Source: Unio delphinus (taxonomy: Eukaryota > Mollusca > Bivalvia > Unionida > Unionidae). Taken from it: 64,000 bases of DNA. Shown here one piece after another: positions 23,635 through 33,699 of the stretch. A model generated the notes under the pieces. The model ran no database searches, was not told the DNA's origin, and saw only the letters and a program-made list of their open reading frames with translations. The stretch covers positions 14,718,001 through 14,782,000 of the forward strand of contig JAQISU010000179.1 of the NCBI GenBank assembly GCA_029339505.1. Direction: 5' to 3'. Both the position numbers and the translations under genes were made by a program. Positions within the stretch are counted from its first letter, which is position 1. Each line of letters begins with the position of its first letter.

Positions 23635-23745
23635 TTTATGGGTTTAGTGATATTTTTTCAGCACATGATAGGCTTTACATGGTGGAGGAAGAACTCAAAA
23701 GAAAATCAATCAGAACTACTGACCCATAGGATGCTAATGTCAAGC
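23635..23745 (-). mobile_element. Leu/Ser-type SINE remnant that seeds an array
   Basis: On the plus strand it runs GTTTAGTGATATTTTTTCAG, CACATGATAGGCTTTACATG, GTGGAGGAAGAACTC, then CTACTGACCCATAGGATGCT. These match, in order, the 3' half of the copy at 50843-51088. At AAGCTTTCTCACAT it passes without a break into the 44/47 bp array. Confidence 0.8.
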
Positions 23746-24288
23746 TTTCTCACATACCACACTGACCATTGCGATGCTAATGACAAGCTTTATCACATAC
23801 CACACTGACCATTGCGATGCTAATGACAAGCTTTTTCACATACCCACACTGACCCATGGGATGCTAATGACAAGCTTTCTCACATACCCACACTGACCAG
23901 TGGGATGCTAATGACATCAAACTTTCTAACATACCCACACTGACCCATGGGATGCTAATGACAAGCTTTCTCACATACCCACACTGACCAGTGGGATGCT
24001 AATGACATCAAACTTTGTAACATATCCACACTGACCCATGGGATGCTAATGTCAAGCTTTCTCACATACCTACACTGACCCATGGGATGCTGATGACATC
24101 AAGCTTTTTCACATACCCACACTGACCCGTGGGATGTTAATGACAAGCTTTCTCACACACCCACACTGACCCGTGGGATGCTAATGACATCAAGCTTTCT
24201 CACATACTGACACTGACCCATGGGATGCTAATGACAAGCTTTCTCACATACCCACACTGATCATTGAGATGCTAATGACAAGCTTTAG
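23716..24288. repeat. 44/47 bp satellite derived from a SINE body
   Basis: About thirteen units of GACCCATGGGATGCTAATGA, then CAAGCTTTCTCACATACCCA, then CACT. Units occur as 44 bp and 47 bp forms, differing by an ATC insertion (GACAAGC versus GACATCAAGC). The unit matches the Leu/Ser-type SINE body, where AAGCTACTGGCAAGCTTTCT and CACATACCCACACTGG are single-copy (29766-29803 and 50960-50998). The array therefore arose by amplification of that segment. Confidence 0.92.
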
Positions 24289-24645
24289 GTTTAATCAGTA
24301 ATCTGTAATTGCAAGCACCTTAAACCTCTATGCAATTCAGGGTCCTTCCTGTACTTTATTGAGGCATGCTACAACCCCATTTTACACCCCTACCCCCTTA
24401 TTACTTAGCTCAAACTCTTTAAGAAATGTACTGTTAGATTGTCTAACTTTTTATGCAAAATTTTTTTGGACTTGATTTTCCCTATTAAAACACAGTTACC
24501 AGTGTTTCCTTTGGCAGGAAACTTTACTCTGCTTGCCTCAAAAGCATAATATAACCTTTTGTGTGCTGCTGTGCCCAAGGAAAGAAACAAACGAAAACGG
24601 ACATATGAGACAGCTCACATTCAAATTTGGACCACCTTTTATCTA

Positions 24646-24772
24646 TATAATGTCCTAGACCAGCGAAAGTTGGTCTCTAGACCTTTTTTTATTTTGACTT
24701 TGCGGCTTAGAGCCTCAAAGTCAAAATAAAAAAAGGTTTAGAGACCAACTTTCGCTGGTCTATATAATGTCC
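24646..24772. mobile_element. Foldback element with 47 bp inverted arms and 10 bp target duplication
   Basis: Left arm 24656-24702 begins TAGACCAGCGAAAGTTGGTC. Right arm 24716-24762 is its reverse complement at 46 of 47 positions. The 13 base spacer is CGGCTTAGAGCCT. The element is bracketed by perfect TATAATGTCC repeats (24646-24655 and 24763-24772). A 9-11 bp duplication with long inverted arms fits a non-autonomous Mutator-like or Foldback transposon. No transposase is encoded. The near identity of the arms suggests a recent insertion or gene conversion. Confidence 0.88.
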
Positions 24773-24779
24773 TTGTCCA

Positions 24780-26255
24780 CAACTAGCTGAAAAAGTAAAA
24801 AAATTTTCAATCATTGAGAATTCAAACCAAGTCAACTTCCTGAAAAAAATAAAAAGATTCCCCAGCAATTTTGACTGACATCCAGTTAAACTTACCCATA
24901 ACTATATTTGTAAAAACAGGATGAAAATATATATTTTTTGTTTTCTTCCAGTTGCACTGAAATATTACAGGTAAAGAAAGCTTAACGTAATCTACAGTAC
25001 AAACATTGCAACAAAAATCAGTTCAGTGTAATTTACCTGATTGTGCATCAAAACATCCATCTTGCTGTTCCAATGTTACCCACTGTGTGAAAGGAGAAAG
25101 GATAAACTTGGTCACAAATACCATTACCCCTAGGCAGTACTGGATCACATGGAGATGGGTGTGTCCCTCTAGTGGTATTGTTTATGTATCCACCCCTTTC
25201 TTTTATTTCAGTGTTTTCCCATGAACTGCACTGCCTGATATTTTAAAGACTACTAATGTTAACAATCAAGATATAGCCCAAGAGGATGGGAATCCAACAT
25301 TTGGCTTCCAATTTGAATATGGCGGTAGTTGTTGCAGTCTGCTAGACTGGTTCACAAATGTACTCCTGCTTGAGGTGATTTGATAAATGACAATAATGAC
25401 CTTGTATTTTGACACCAAACATAAAAGTTTGCCTGTTGTCAGGTCATCACAAAGAATCAAATCCAGGTCACTTCAAATATTTGTTTTTTAATTTCTTTTG
25501 GATAGGTAAGGGAACAGACTGATATGGTTATTTAAGTATTATTGCCATAATTTGAGTGTGGGAAGTTTGGAAGGTTTAAATACCAGTTATTTTTATTGCT
25601 TATTCTCTTTTGTAAATACTACTTCCTTGAGAAAATAGGCAAATTTTACATCATAAGAAAGCAATAACATGAAAGAATAAATAATCCTCCACAAATAATT
25701 ATCATCTGTAAGGATAGATATCCCATGTAGTACAAATATAGGGTAAAGGCAAGTGTGTCTCTAATTGGTTGGTTGCCAAGCCACATTCATGTGGGTTTTT
25801 TTTTTCTCCCCTCAAATTAGGTGTTAAATGGGATAGAAACCAAATTCAAACCACATGTCAACTGCAGTTCCATGATTCCAGATCATTTATTAATGTCGGC
25901 ATCAACCATTTTCTATTTCCTTTTGTTTGAAATAAAAAAACGACTGTTCATCTTTATCTCTCACTAATCTATTCCTTAGATACCGCCTATAAGCCTATTT
26001 AAATTAAAACTTAAATACCTTCCTCATTTAAAAGTTAAGAGTTTCATTCTTATATTTCCCCATTTGACTGGCATGTGCCATGTAAATAGGCACATGTCCC
26101 AGTCAGCTCTTGAGGGAAGAAAACCTTATAACAGCTGCTACAGGTGAGTTAAGTGAGGCTTCATGGGGGAAAGAAAAGAAAACTGTCAGTGATAATCGTT
26201 TTATAGAAGCCCCTTTTTATCGATAACTTAGAAAAATTACTGAGATACTGTGAAA
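24780..26255. other. Non-coding DNA
   Basis: A 72-codon plus-strand frame at 25006-25224 and a 64-codon minus-strand frame at 25266-25460 show no motif. Nothing else is recognised. Confidence 0.4.
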
Positions 26256-26261
26256 CTCCTA

Positions 26262-26429
26262 AACACCAAACTCTCAGAATATCAAAATCTCCTCACAAAT
26301 AAATGTGTGCGTGTGTAACACCAAACTCTCAGAATATCAAAATCTCCTCACAAATAAATGTGTGCGTGTGTAACACCAAACTCTCAGAATATCAAAATCT
26401 CCTCACAAATAAATGTGTGCGTGTGTGTG
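26262..26429. repeat. 55 bp minisatellite, 3 copies, ending in a G-run
   Basis: AACACCAAACTCTCAGAATA restarts at 26262, 26317 and 26372 with essentially no differences. Each unit ends in TGTGTGCGTGTGT. After the third copy the TG tract passes into about eighteen Gs (26429-26447). Confidence 0.95.
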
Positions 26430-26699
26430 GGGGGGGGGGGGGGGGGGTTGATTTTTTTTGTTTTACCCTCCATTTTTAATGTCAATTTCTTTATAGTGGA
26501 CATACACCCCTCTATACTGACAACCAAAACTGGTCTTGTATTTTAAGTATACACATGCAAAATAGCAAATATCATAAAATCAAAAATCACTCACAACTTG
26601 GAAATGTATTTTAACTTCTAAATTCAACACCACGTCCTCAACCCTAACCCAAGACATTTATATTACTGAAATAGGCAGTGGTAAAGCATTAAGTAAAAT

Positions 26700-26824
26700 G
26701 TACACCCGTGGGTCTGTCATTGTTCCTGGGGTTTTACCAGTTTCCTCCACCAAAATAAAAACCACCATGAATAAGCCTTTAATGTGTTGAATGCCAGTGT
26801 GAAACCCATAATAACAACACACTA
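26700..26824 (+). mobile_element. Leu/Ser-type SINE, 5'-truncated body and tail
   Basis: CCGTGGGTCTGTCATTGTTC, GGGGTTTTACCAGTTTCCTC and CACC correspond to the family's GTGGGTTGGTGGTTCTTTCC...GATCCACC block. GTTGAATGCCAGTGTGAAAC and CCATAATAACAACACAC correspond to its 3' end. The head is missing. Confidence 0.65.
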
Positions 26825-26829
26825 GAACA

Positions 26830-28345
26830 GATTATTTTAGGTTAGTAAATACTGGGGTAGACTTATAGGCAAGTCAAATAACAGCCTGAAAATGTCCCAA
26901 GGGCAGACATAGTAAAAACCAATACTCGGATGATTTACGTGCTGACCGCGATTAGGGTCAGCAATGGAATAATCACAAGTCTTCGTACCTTGAAGAACGG
27001 CCAACTTTTAATGTAAATTGTAAAAAGCTCAACACATATAGATAAGCTAATTAATACAGATTATCCGATTATATTCTATTAGTACTTAATCATATTCCTT
27101 TGTATAAGTGATCGACAAAACCAGGCCTGTGGCTAACCTTTTTATACTTTGCCGATGGAGACCATCAAACAGTATTCAAAAGGAATGTAGGTTGTTTAAT
27201 TTTTTTATGGAATGTAAACAAAATTCTTTTTATTATTTGCACCTTTACATACAGACAGAGACGTTTTCTCATAATTACCAACGATCTCTATTTTTTGCTG
27301 TTTTCGCATGTAATGCGAGTAGGAAACACATTTTGGGGACTATTTCTGAATACATCCTAAAACATCAACTCCAAGCAATTTTCAATTAGCCCAAAGGCAA
27401 GTTGTGTTTAAAAAGTGTTTCCAATTGGTTAGTTTGCAGGCACATGAGCAGAAGGTGAATTGTTGGAGTTCTTTTTCTTTTTTTTTTTTTTTGCTTAATG
27501 GACCCAAAATTTTTGCATGGAGAAGACTCTTTCTTAAAAACTGTCCACATTATCCTACTTTTTGCACAGAGGTTCAATTGTGTGCACTTTAGACCGGTCT
27601 GCCTTAGATCTGAGGCCATAAAGTCTAAAATCTGGACACAAAATCAGATTCCGACCATGGGCGAATTTTGGGTGGAAAAAAAAATGGGTCCCAAAAATTA
27701 CGTTATTCACTGTATTTTATAGTGCAACTAAAATATCATCATTACCGCATTTACAGCAGGCACAAACCAATTCATATTCAAGTAGCTTGATGCAAAAAAA
27801 CTACTCTGAATTTGACATTTATCCTCAGGGTGTCAGAAAGATGAGCTGAAAAAGTTTTAGCATCACTAAGCCAAGCTGTATTTGGTGACCTGCAAAATGA
27901 TTAGCATCCCAAGGTGTCATGAGAGATAACAAAGGTGTTGCAGCTAATGGGCCTTCAAAAATTTGGCCTTATGGTGGTTTTAGACCCCTGATAGACAGCG
28001 TCTTGAATCAGAGTACCTGTGGTACTCACAGAATGAGACTGAAGTCCTGTTGCAATGATTTGGGGTCTGTATGAACATGGCATTCATTATAACAAGATCA
28101 GTACTAAAGAGTCAATATGGTTATTCATTATTTCAAGGAATTCAGAATGGAAAGGTTTTTTATATATATCATAAGCCTTTACTGCAACAAAAAATAAAAT
28201 CGGATGTTCTGGATTAAACGAGCAGATCAACTACTATCTAAAAATTAAATGGAATAAATAATAGGTCAACAACTATCAACATAATTAAAGAACACAAACT
28301 GATCCTTAAATGTTATATTGAATAACAGTTTCCAGAGCTATTCGC
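26830..28345. other. Mostly single-copy DNA, CpG-bearing in part
   Basis: About 26890-27390 keeps several CpGs and complex sequence. A 93-codon plus-strand frame (27108-27389, non-ATG start) has no recognised motif. Near 27490-27510 and 27680-27705 there are two related phrases, TGGACCCAAAATTTTTGC and TGGGTCCCAAAAATTACG, perhaps parts of an unknown repeat. No gene is called. Confidence 0.35.
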
Positions 28346-28348
28346 TTG

Positions 28349-28401
28349 TATGTATGTATGTATGTATGTATGTATGTATGTATGTATGTATGTATGTATG
28401 T
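28349..28401. repeat. (TATG)n microsatellite, left half
   Basis: About thirteen TATG units ending in TGTGTGTGGATAGATG. SINE-1 copy E follows. Confidence 0.96.
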
Positions 28402-28416
28402 GTGTGTGGATAGATG

Positions 28417-28741
28417 GTTTGTTTGTTTGATTAGGATTTTTTAATGTTGCTTTAACAATTTTTCAGTCATATATATTGCTACGATGTCTGCAGAGAGGCA
28501 GTTTATAGTGATATCTAGCACTGGGGCATCATGCCACAGACATGAAGCATGATGTCCCACCCAGTCACATTATCCTGACACCAGGCCGCCAAATCCTAAC
28601 ACTAACCTCTTAATGCTGAGCGCCAAGTGAGGCAGCTGTTAGTACCATTTTTGTAAATCTTTGGTATGACTCGGCCAGGGATTGAACCCACGACCTTCCG
28701 CTTCTGCAGTGGACCCTCTAACCACTAGACCACCAGAGCGA
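28417..28741 (-). mobile_element. SINE-1 copy E, full length, inside a TATG tract
   Basis: The minus-strand head has A box TGGTCTAGTGGTTAGAG and B box GGTTCAATCC. The body is complete and the tail is AATCAAACAAACAAACC. TATG tracts lie on both sides (28349-28401 and 28744-28802), and both begin TTGTATGTATG, so the element sits within or beside a duplicated TATG target. The 67-codon frame crossing its head is chance. Confidence 0.92.
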
Positions 28742-28743
28742 TT

Positions 28744-28802
28744 GTATGTATGTATGTATGTATGTATGTATGTATGTATGTATGTATGTATGTATGTATG
28801 TA
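28744..28802. repeat. (TATG)n microsatellite, right half
   Basis: About fourteen TATG units directly after the SINE head. Confidence 0.96.
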
Positions 28803-29270
28803 CAACATGATAAAAGATAAAGTAACAGGTGTAAAATATCAAATTTTATTTAAAAACTAAATGCTTCTGATAACCACTTAACATAAACATATTTAAGAAA
28901 AATACTGCTTGGTTCAGTCACTTGTTTGTCTGTCTTAGAAAGGATTATTCCAATATTTATCTTGTCTAAGAATGGATTATCCCAATATTTAGAGGTGGGA
29001 GATAAGCATTCAAAGAGATTAACCTTTTCTATCAATCAACTAATGCTCCAGACAAGAGAAAATTAGCAATAGAAAGTCTACAACAATGGTGTGGAGTTTT
29101 TCCCACATAGTATTTACAAATTGGGAAATTTTTGTGAAATGCAATACAAATGTTTCAGTTTGTAAGTGTAGGGTCGTACTTAGTTTGCTAATCCAGTATT
29201 GTGAATATGGTCTTCTAGTTTGGACTATGGTTGAAACTTGTAGGAAAATCCAAAACAATGTGTGAGGCTA

Positions 29271-29327
29271 CATACATACATACATACATACATACATACA
29301 TACATACATACATACATACATACATAG
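29271..29327. repeat. (CATA)n microsatellite, about 13 units
   Basis: Perfect CATA repeats. On the other strand this is the same TATG motif as at 28349, 28744, 43082 and 56536. Confidence 0.96.
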
Positions 29328-29555
29328 CACTTAATGTAGGAATGTATCCTCTGCATCTACATATAAATCAGATAAACAACAAAACGACACAGACTTGATC
29401 TGACCATGCATAATACTGAGGAAGATCAGGGTTAATGTTTGTTCCAATGACTAGTCCAAGAAAAATCTTACTCAAATCTGACAGTGCATTATACAATGGA
29501 AGTCACAAGTGAACAAAGTATTTAATATGCGTATGTTTAAAAAAAATCATGTCTC

Positions 29556-29581
29556 CCCCCCCCCTTTTTATGGGGGGGGGG
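29556..29581. repeat. C-run and G-run hairpin
   Basis: About ten Cs, TTTTTATG, then about ten Gs. The runs are complementary and would form a short GC hairpin. Confidence 0.85.
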
Positions 29582-29665
29582 CTACGAAAAACTTACGTAG
29601 AACAGCCACTTCAAAAGTAGAAAGTTTTGATTCTACCATGCCTCATGGAAGGGTTGCTTGTTTTA

Positions 29666-29806
29666 GGGGTTTAATGCCATTTTTCATGGGGAAACTAATG
29701 GCTATATATAGTGACCAGCATACCTAGTAGAGAATGAACTTCACAGGAGGAACCACCCAGCATGAAAAGCTACTGGCTAGCTTTTTCACATACCCACACT
29801 GGGGGA
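29666..29806 (-). mobile_element. Leu/Ser-type SINE, 5'-truncated
   Basis: Plus-strand phrases GGGGTTTAATGCCATTTTTC and AGCTACTGGCTAGCTTTTTC, then ACATACCCACACTGG, are in family order. The tRNA head is absent. This copy shows the segment that was amplified at 23716-24288 in its single-copy form. Confidence 0.8.
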
Positions 29807-30020
29807 GCAATCCAGAATCAATAAAGTAATTAAGTATACATTACATTGCTAATCTCATTGAAGGTCAAACCACTAATATGGGAAAAAGTACCCTGTCATT
29901 AATGTAAAACAAGTTAGAAAGTCATCTAACATGTGTTTGTTGAAGATAAATACTCCTCATCAAAAATACACCAAGTGAGTATGTCAGCATTTTTCAGTAT
30001 CATGCAGTTTTTAAGATAAC

Positions 30021-30294
30021 ACTTGTTTTCAAAGTGGCCGAGTGGTCTAACTGCGGGGTCCCGAGTGGCCGAGTGGTCTAAAGCGTTCTCCGTGATGGAT
30101 CACAGCCATCTCACCACTGTCTGTGTGGGTTCAAGTCTCAGATTCGGCCAATGTGGGTATATGAGAAAGCTTGCCAGTAGCTTCTTGTGGGTTGGTGGTT
30201 CTTTCCGTGGTTTTCCCGGGTTATTGATCCACCAATGTATAGCTTATCTTGTGCTGAAAATGGTGTTAAACCATACTACAACTACTTGTTTTCA
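30021..30294 (+). mobile_element. Leu/Ser-type SINE with doubled head and perfect target duplication
   Basis: The element occupies 30032-30283, between perfect ACTTGTTTTCA copies (30021-30031 and 30284-30294). The phrase GTGGCCGAGTGGTCTAA occurs twice, near 30034 and 30064, giving two A boxes before one B box (GGTTCAAGTC at about 30129). The body carries GAGAAAGCTTGCCAGTAGCT and GTGGGTTGGTGGTTCTTTCC, ending GTGCTGAAAATGGTGTTAAA and CCATACTACAACT. The type II A box points to a Leu or Ser tRNA ancestor. The 93-codon frame overlapping it is not a gene. Confidence 0.92.
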
Positions 30295-30519
30295 TCGATG
30301 GTAAGCACTCAAGGCTGATTTATAGTGGGTTGGAAATCTCTAAAGATTTCCCAAATCTCCTACTGACCTTAAGATTTTCATTTGTAGGACTCTTGTTTTA
30401 TGATTATTAAAATTGTAAAAATGTTTTTTAAACAGACATCTGTTACACATCACTTTACTTTAGTCTCAAAGATTTCAAAGTAATGCACTTTGTAACAAAT
30501 GATGTCTTGTTGATGATGA

Positions 30520-30655
30520 TGTTTGGGATTTTAATGCCATTTTTCAGCACATGAGAGATTATACATGGTGGCAAGTATAATTAAGGAAGAACCTGGAAAA
30601 CTCCAGGCAAGAAACACAAATCCATGGTAAACTACTGTCACAAATCCACAATGGC
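30520..30655 (-). mobile_element. Leu/Ser-type SINE, 5'-truncated
   Basis: Plus-strand TTTTAATGCCATTTTTCAGC, ACATGAGAGATTATACATGG and AAGAACCTGGAAAACTCCAG match the 3' half of the family. The head is missing. Confidence 0.75.
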
Positions 30656-30659
30656 TTAA

Positions 30660-31490
30660 ATTTAAATGCAGTCCAACTACATCACAATTAAAAAACATAT
30701 AAATAATTGATTTCCCAAAACAAATGTAAACACAGAGATCTTTTCTATTTATAATGCTCTTCATCTCTGATCTACCTATAAGAACTGAAAGAAGAAATCC
30801 CCATCAATTGAAATGCTTCATTATTCATCTTTCAGGCTTGTCAGAATTAGCCATGAAATACTGAAAAAGAAGGTCATTTCTATTCTCCCTCTAACACTGT
30901 TTATTACAGTTATCTCCTTGTGCATCAGTAATTCAATTTTAACTGATGACCTTTTCCAAGAGATGGAGGAGTCAAGTCTCAAAGCTAGGTGTCACAAATG
31001 TGACAATCTGTAGTTTATCATCTCCATGCCCAATAGACCATAGAAAAGATTGGCAGAATGCTAGGATTATCAACCCCATCCCCTGCACTCCAATTTGAGG
31101 ACTAATTAAGAAGAAGATAGGGGTTATTCTATCTTCCTACATATGCAGATGACCAATTGTTTATGGAATTTATTCCAATATTTCCTGTGATTATGCGACA
31201 GCACAAATGCGGTAGGGGTCATTCAGTGTTTACCCCTGTTCCTTTATTCCATCAATCTAATACAATTTTGCGTTTAGGTTTGATTTTTCAGGCACTGTGG
31301 TAGGGGTGGGGTATGTGTAAAAAGATGTTTTCTTCATAATGAAACACACTGATCTAAGATATTTTGACACATTGATAGGCGTCCATGTTGGCCGTCAGAG
31401 GTCCATATCTACTAATATTCTGCATCCTATCAGATAAAGCATTTCCTTTCACGTTAAAGAGACCTAGCATTAGCAACAAGAACTTGTAAA
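30660..31490. other. Non-coding DNA
   Basis: A 66-codon plus-strand frame (30813-31013) has a plausible hydrophobic stretch but no motif or conserved context. No gene is called. Confidence 0.35.
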
Positions 31491-31494
31491 TGAC

Positions 31495-31670
31495 ATCATC
31501 AGCAACGTTCCCTCTAAGCGAATGGTAGATGTGCACGCAGTGTGCACTGCGCAAGCATTATGGAGACGAGCAAAATTTAACGTTGGATTGAGCAAAAATT
31601 GACAATTCAGCTGCGCGGGGATGCCCGAGCAGCTGCACGCGTGCAGCTTAGAGGGAACGTTGATCATCAG
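31495..31670. mobile_element. hAT-like MITE, 160 bp, with 8 bp target duplication
   Basis: The element (31503-31662) starts CAACGTTCCCTCTAAGCG and ends with the inverted copy GCTTAGAGGGAACGTTG, arms of 17 bp. It is bracketed by perfect ATCATCAG copies (31495-31502 and 31663-31670). An 8 bp duplication with CA...TG ends is the hAT superfamily signature. The interior is richer in GC and CpG (TGTGCACGCAGTGTGCACTG, AGCTGCACGCGTGCAGC) and has nested palindromes. No transposase is present. Overlapping small open frames are chance. Confidence 0.9.
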
Positions 31671-31690
31671 CAGTATCAAAGCCGTAATTT

Positions 31691-31884
31691 TATGTTCCAC
31701 CCAGTTAAATTATCCTAACACCAGGCCGACCAGTTCTAACACTGACCTCTTAATGCTGAGCTCCAAGCGAGGCAGTTGTAAACACCATTTTTGTAAGTAT
31801 TTGGTATGACTCAGCCAAGGATCAAATACACAACCTCCCACTTCCATGGTGAATGCTCTAACCACTAGGCCACCGGAGCAGTCT
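31691..31884 (-). mobile_element. SINE-1 copy F, head half only
   Basis: On the minus strand it has A box TGGCCTAGTGGTTAGAG, B box TATTTGATCC and the body as far as the CCCACCCAG block. It lacks the 3' third and tail. The break lies about 20 bp from the end of the hAT-like MITE, so a later deletion or rearrangement is more likely than normal insertion. Confidence 0.88.
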
Positions 31885-32564
31885 TTACTGTTTGTATGTT
31901 TAAATTATTCACTTATAAAAGTAAATATTGTTTTTGATCGATTGAATAAAGCTTATACTTGTTGTTCTATATCTCCTTTGTGATTTCAAACTTTCCTCAA
32001 TGAAAATTTGAAATTCTATATCTCTTGCGTGATTTTATCAACTTTCCTTAATTAAATTTGTACATAAATACTGTTAAATGTTGGGGTGGAGCATCCATCT
32101 ATCACAAGATAATATTTTGTATTCAACTACAATGATGGATTTGGTTTTTCTTACACATTTTACTGTATGAGAATTTTTAAAATTTCAGCTTTTTCAGGGC
32201 CAACTAATTTTTTTTAAAAAGTCATGCCCTCTTTTTACATTAAATGTTGGATCTATTATTGACAAATAGATCTTGGTTTTTAATCCAACTGATTTTTAAT
32301 CCAACTGATAAACACATTTTGGAACCATTTGCATAAATTATCATTCGTGTGTTTATATTATTTGTAAAAATACAATTTCTGGGGAAAATGTTTTCTAAAT
32401 TTTGTAAAATAATCAGCTCTGTGATTTATTGTATTCTGGATACATTTTGCTAAAATATTACATGTAGATCTTCATTACCATGTATTTTCTAAAGAATGAT
32501 ACATAGCTTGATACTTCATGTCACTTGTCAGATTATTGAATGTCAAGATAATGGGGCTGGCATA

Positions 32565-32596
32565 CAACGTTCACTCGCAGCTTAGAGGAAACGTTG
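32565..32596. mobile_element. Internally deleted hAT-like MITE remnant
   Basis: CAACGTTCACTCGCAG is followed at once by CTTAGAGGAAACGTTG. These are the two termini of the MITE at 31503-31662 with almost the whole interior gone. Flanking octamers CTGGCATA and CCTCCATA match at 5 of 8 bases, which is weak support for a decayed target duplication. Confidence 0.65.
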
Positions 32597-32884
32597 CCTC
32601 CATATCTTCTTTTTGGTACATGTACTTCGATTTCTATACAGATACTAACAGGAAATACTTTCCATAATATCCGATTTGTATTATATTTTAAACAATAAAA
32701 TATGGTAACCATATGATATACACACATGTCAAATTATAAAATATCAAAATTCATACATGTCCAATTACAAAATAACATAAATACATGTTGCAAAATTATC
32801 CATTACCATGTCTTTTACATGGCAGCAGCCTGAACTGACATTGGCACACTTATCATTTAACTTAATTACTCTGTGGTCAGATAT

Positions 32885-33191
32885 CATTTTCTGATATAGG
32901 CAGAACAATTTGAAAGTACTGGTAAACATTCCCTATTTCTCCCTCTCTTTGAGGGAGTTATTTTCGCCACTAACAACCCACAGGCGATATCGATTGCAAT
33001 AACTGGAGCAATGATGTACTTGATATGGTCAAGTGGAGTTACGTAATATGGAATCGTATGTCTAACAAGGGAGGTTATCAGGTTAGTTGTTGACATTAGT
33101 AGAGTCAGTATGTTTGTTTGGTCAGTGTCGTTTACTTGTTTGGTGGTCAAGATCAGGAAAGGCCATGTCTGTAAAGTTGGCCATTTTACCA
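32885..33191 (-). CDS. Candidate exon with one membrane segment, unidentified
   Basis: On the minus strand a possible acceptor (TTTTTAATTTAAAG) precedes 33191. A frame then stays open to a TGA near 32885, about 101 codons. It includes IPYYVTPLDHIKYIIAPVIA, then IDIACGLLVAK and ITPSKRGR. That is a hydrophobic stretch of about 20 residues followed by a basic patch, as in a single-pass membrane protein. The region keeps several CpGs and more GC than its surroundings. A competing frame starts ATGGCC in good Kozak context and reads MANFTDMAFPDLDHQTSKRH before a stop. Joined to the candidate exon at 33550, the first frame would gain an ATG. I do not recognise a family, and chance remains likely. 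Confidence 0.28.
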
Positions 33192-33549
33192 CTTTAAATT
33201 AAAAACAAGAGCTTCATTGGGATGAAATAATTATGAAAATCACATTGTGGATCTCAATTCCTGTTTGCAGTGTAAGGACTGTATAATATTGTGACTTTTC
33301 CAATGGACATTTCCCACCATTTTATAGTCAATGAACCATGAAACAATTAAATAACCATGCCATTGAACCCTGTCATCAACATTTTACACATAGGTACATG
33401 TATGCAAAAAGAAATACACATGCATTTAAGTCATGATTGAGGGACGGATGTATATTGCACGAGTTGATGATGAAACATGTATAAAACTGCAGTATGTAGT
33501 TATAAATAAAATCAGCTGTTTAACATGTGGATATAAAATAAAAACTTAC

Positions 33550-33677
33550 ATTTCATAGCTAACTCCTTGTAGGTAAATCATATTCCAACAGTAGCAATCA
33601 GCTGTAAATCCTGCAATGTACAAGCTTGTGTTGACTTTTTCATTAGTCGCGATAGGACAAATAATGCTCAACTTGTA
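33550..33677 (-). CDS. Candidate upstream exon with strong splice donor
   Basis: The minus-strand sequence CTATGAAAT is followed by GTAAGT (33549-33544), a consensus donor. One frame is open for 42 codons up to the donor and includes TNEKVNTSLYIAGFTADCY and CWNMIYLQGVSYE. In another frame the ATG at 33556-33554 joins the 101-codon frame starting at 33191. The two options are mutually exclusive, and neither is supported by a recognised homologue. Confidence 0.2.
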
Positions 33678-33699
33678 TTAATGTCCATTACACAATCAC

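Noticed and set aside
23716..24288. CRISPR-like regular array
   Set aside because: Units are contiguous and homogeneous with no unique spacers, and they derive from a SINE. The context is eukaryotic.
27108..27389. 93-codon frame in complex sequence
   Set aside because: Non-ATG start and no motif. The region is noted as possibly conserved non-coding instead.
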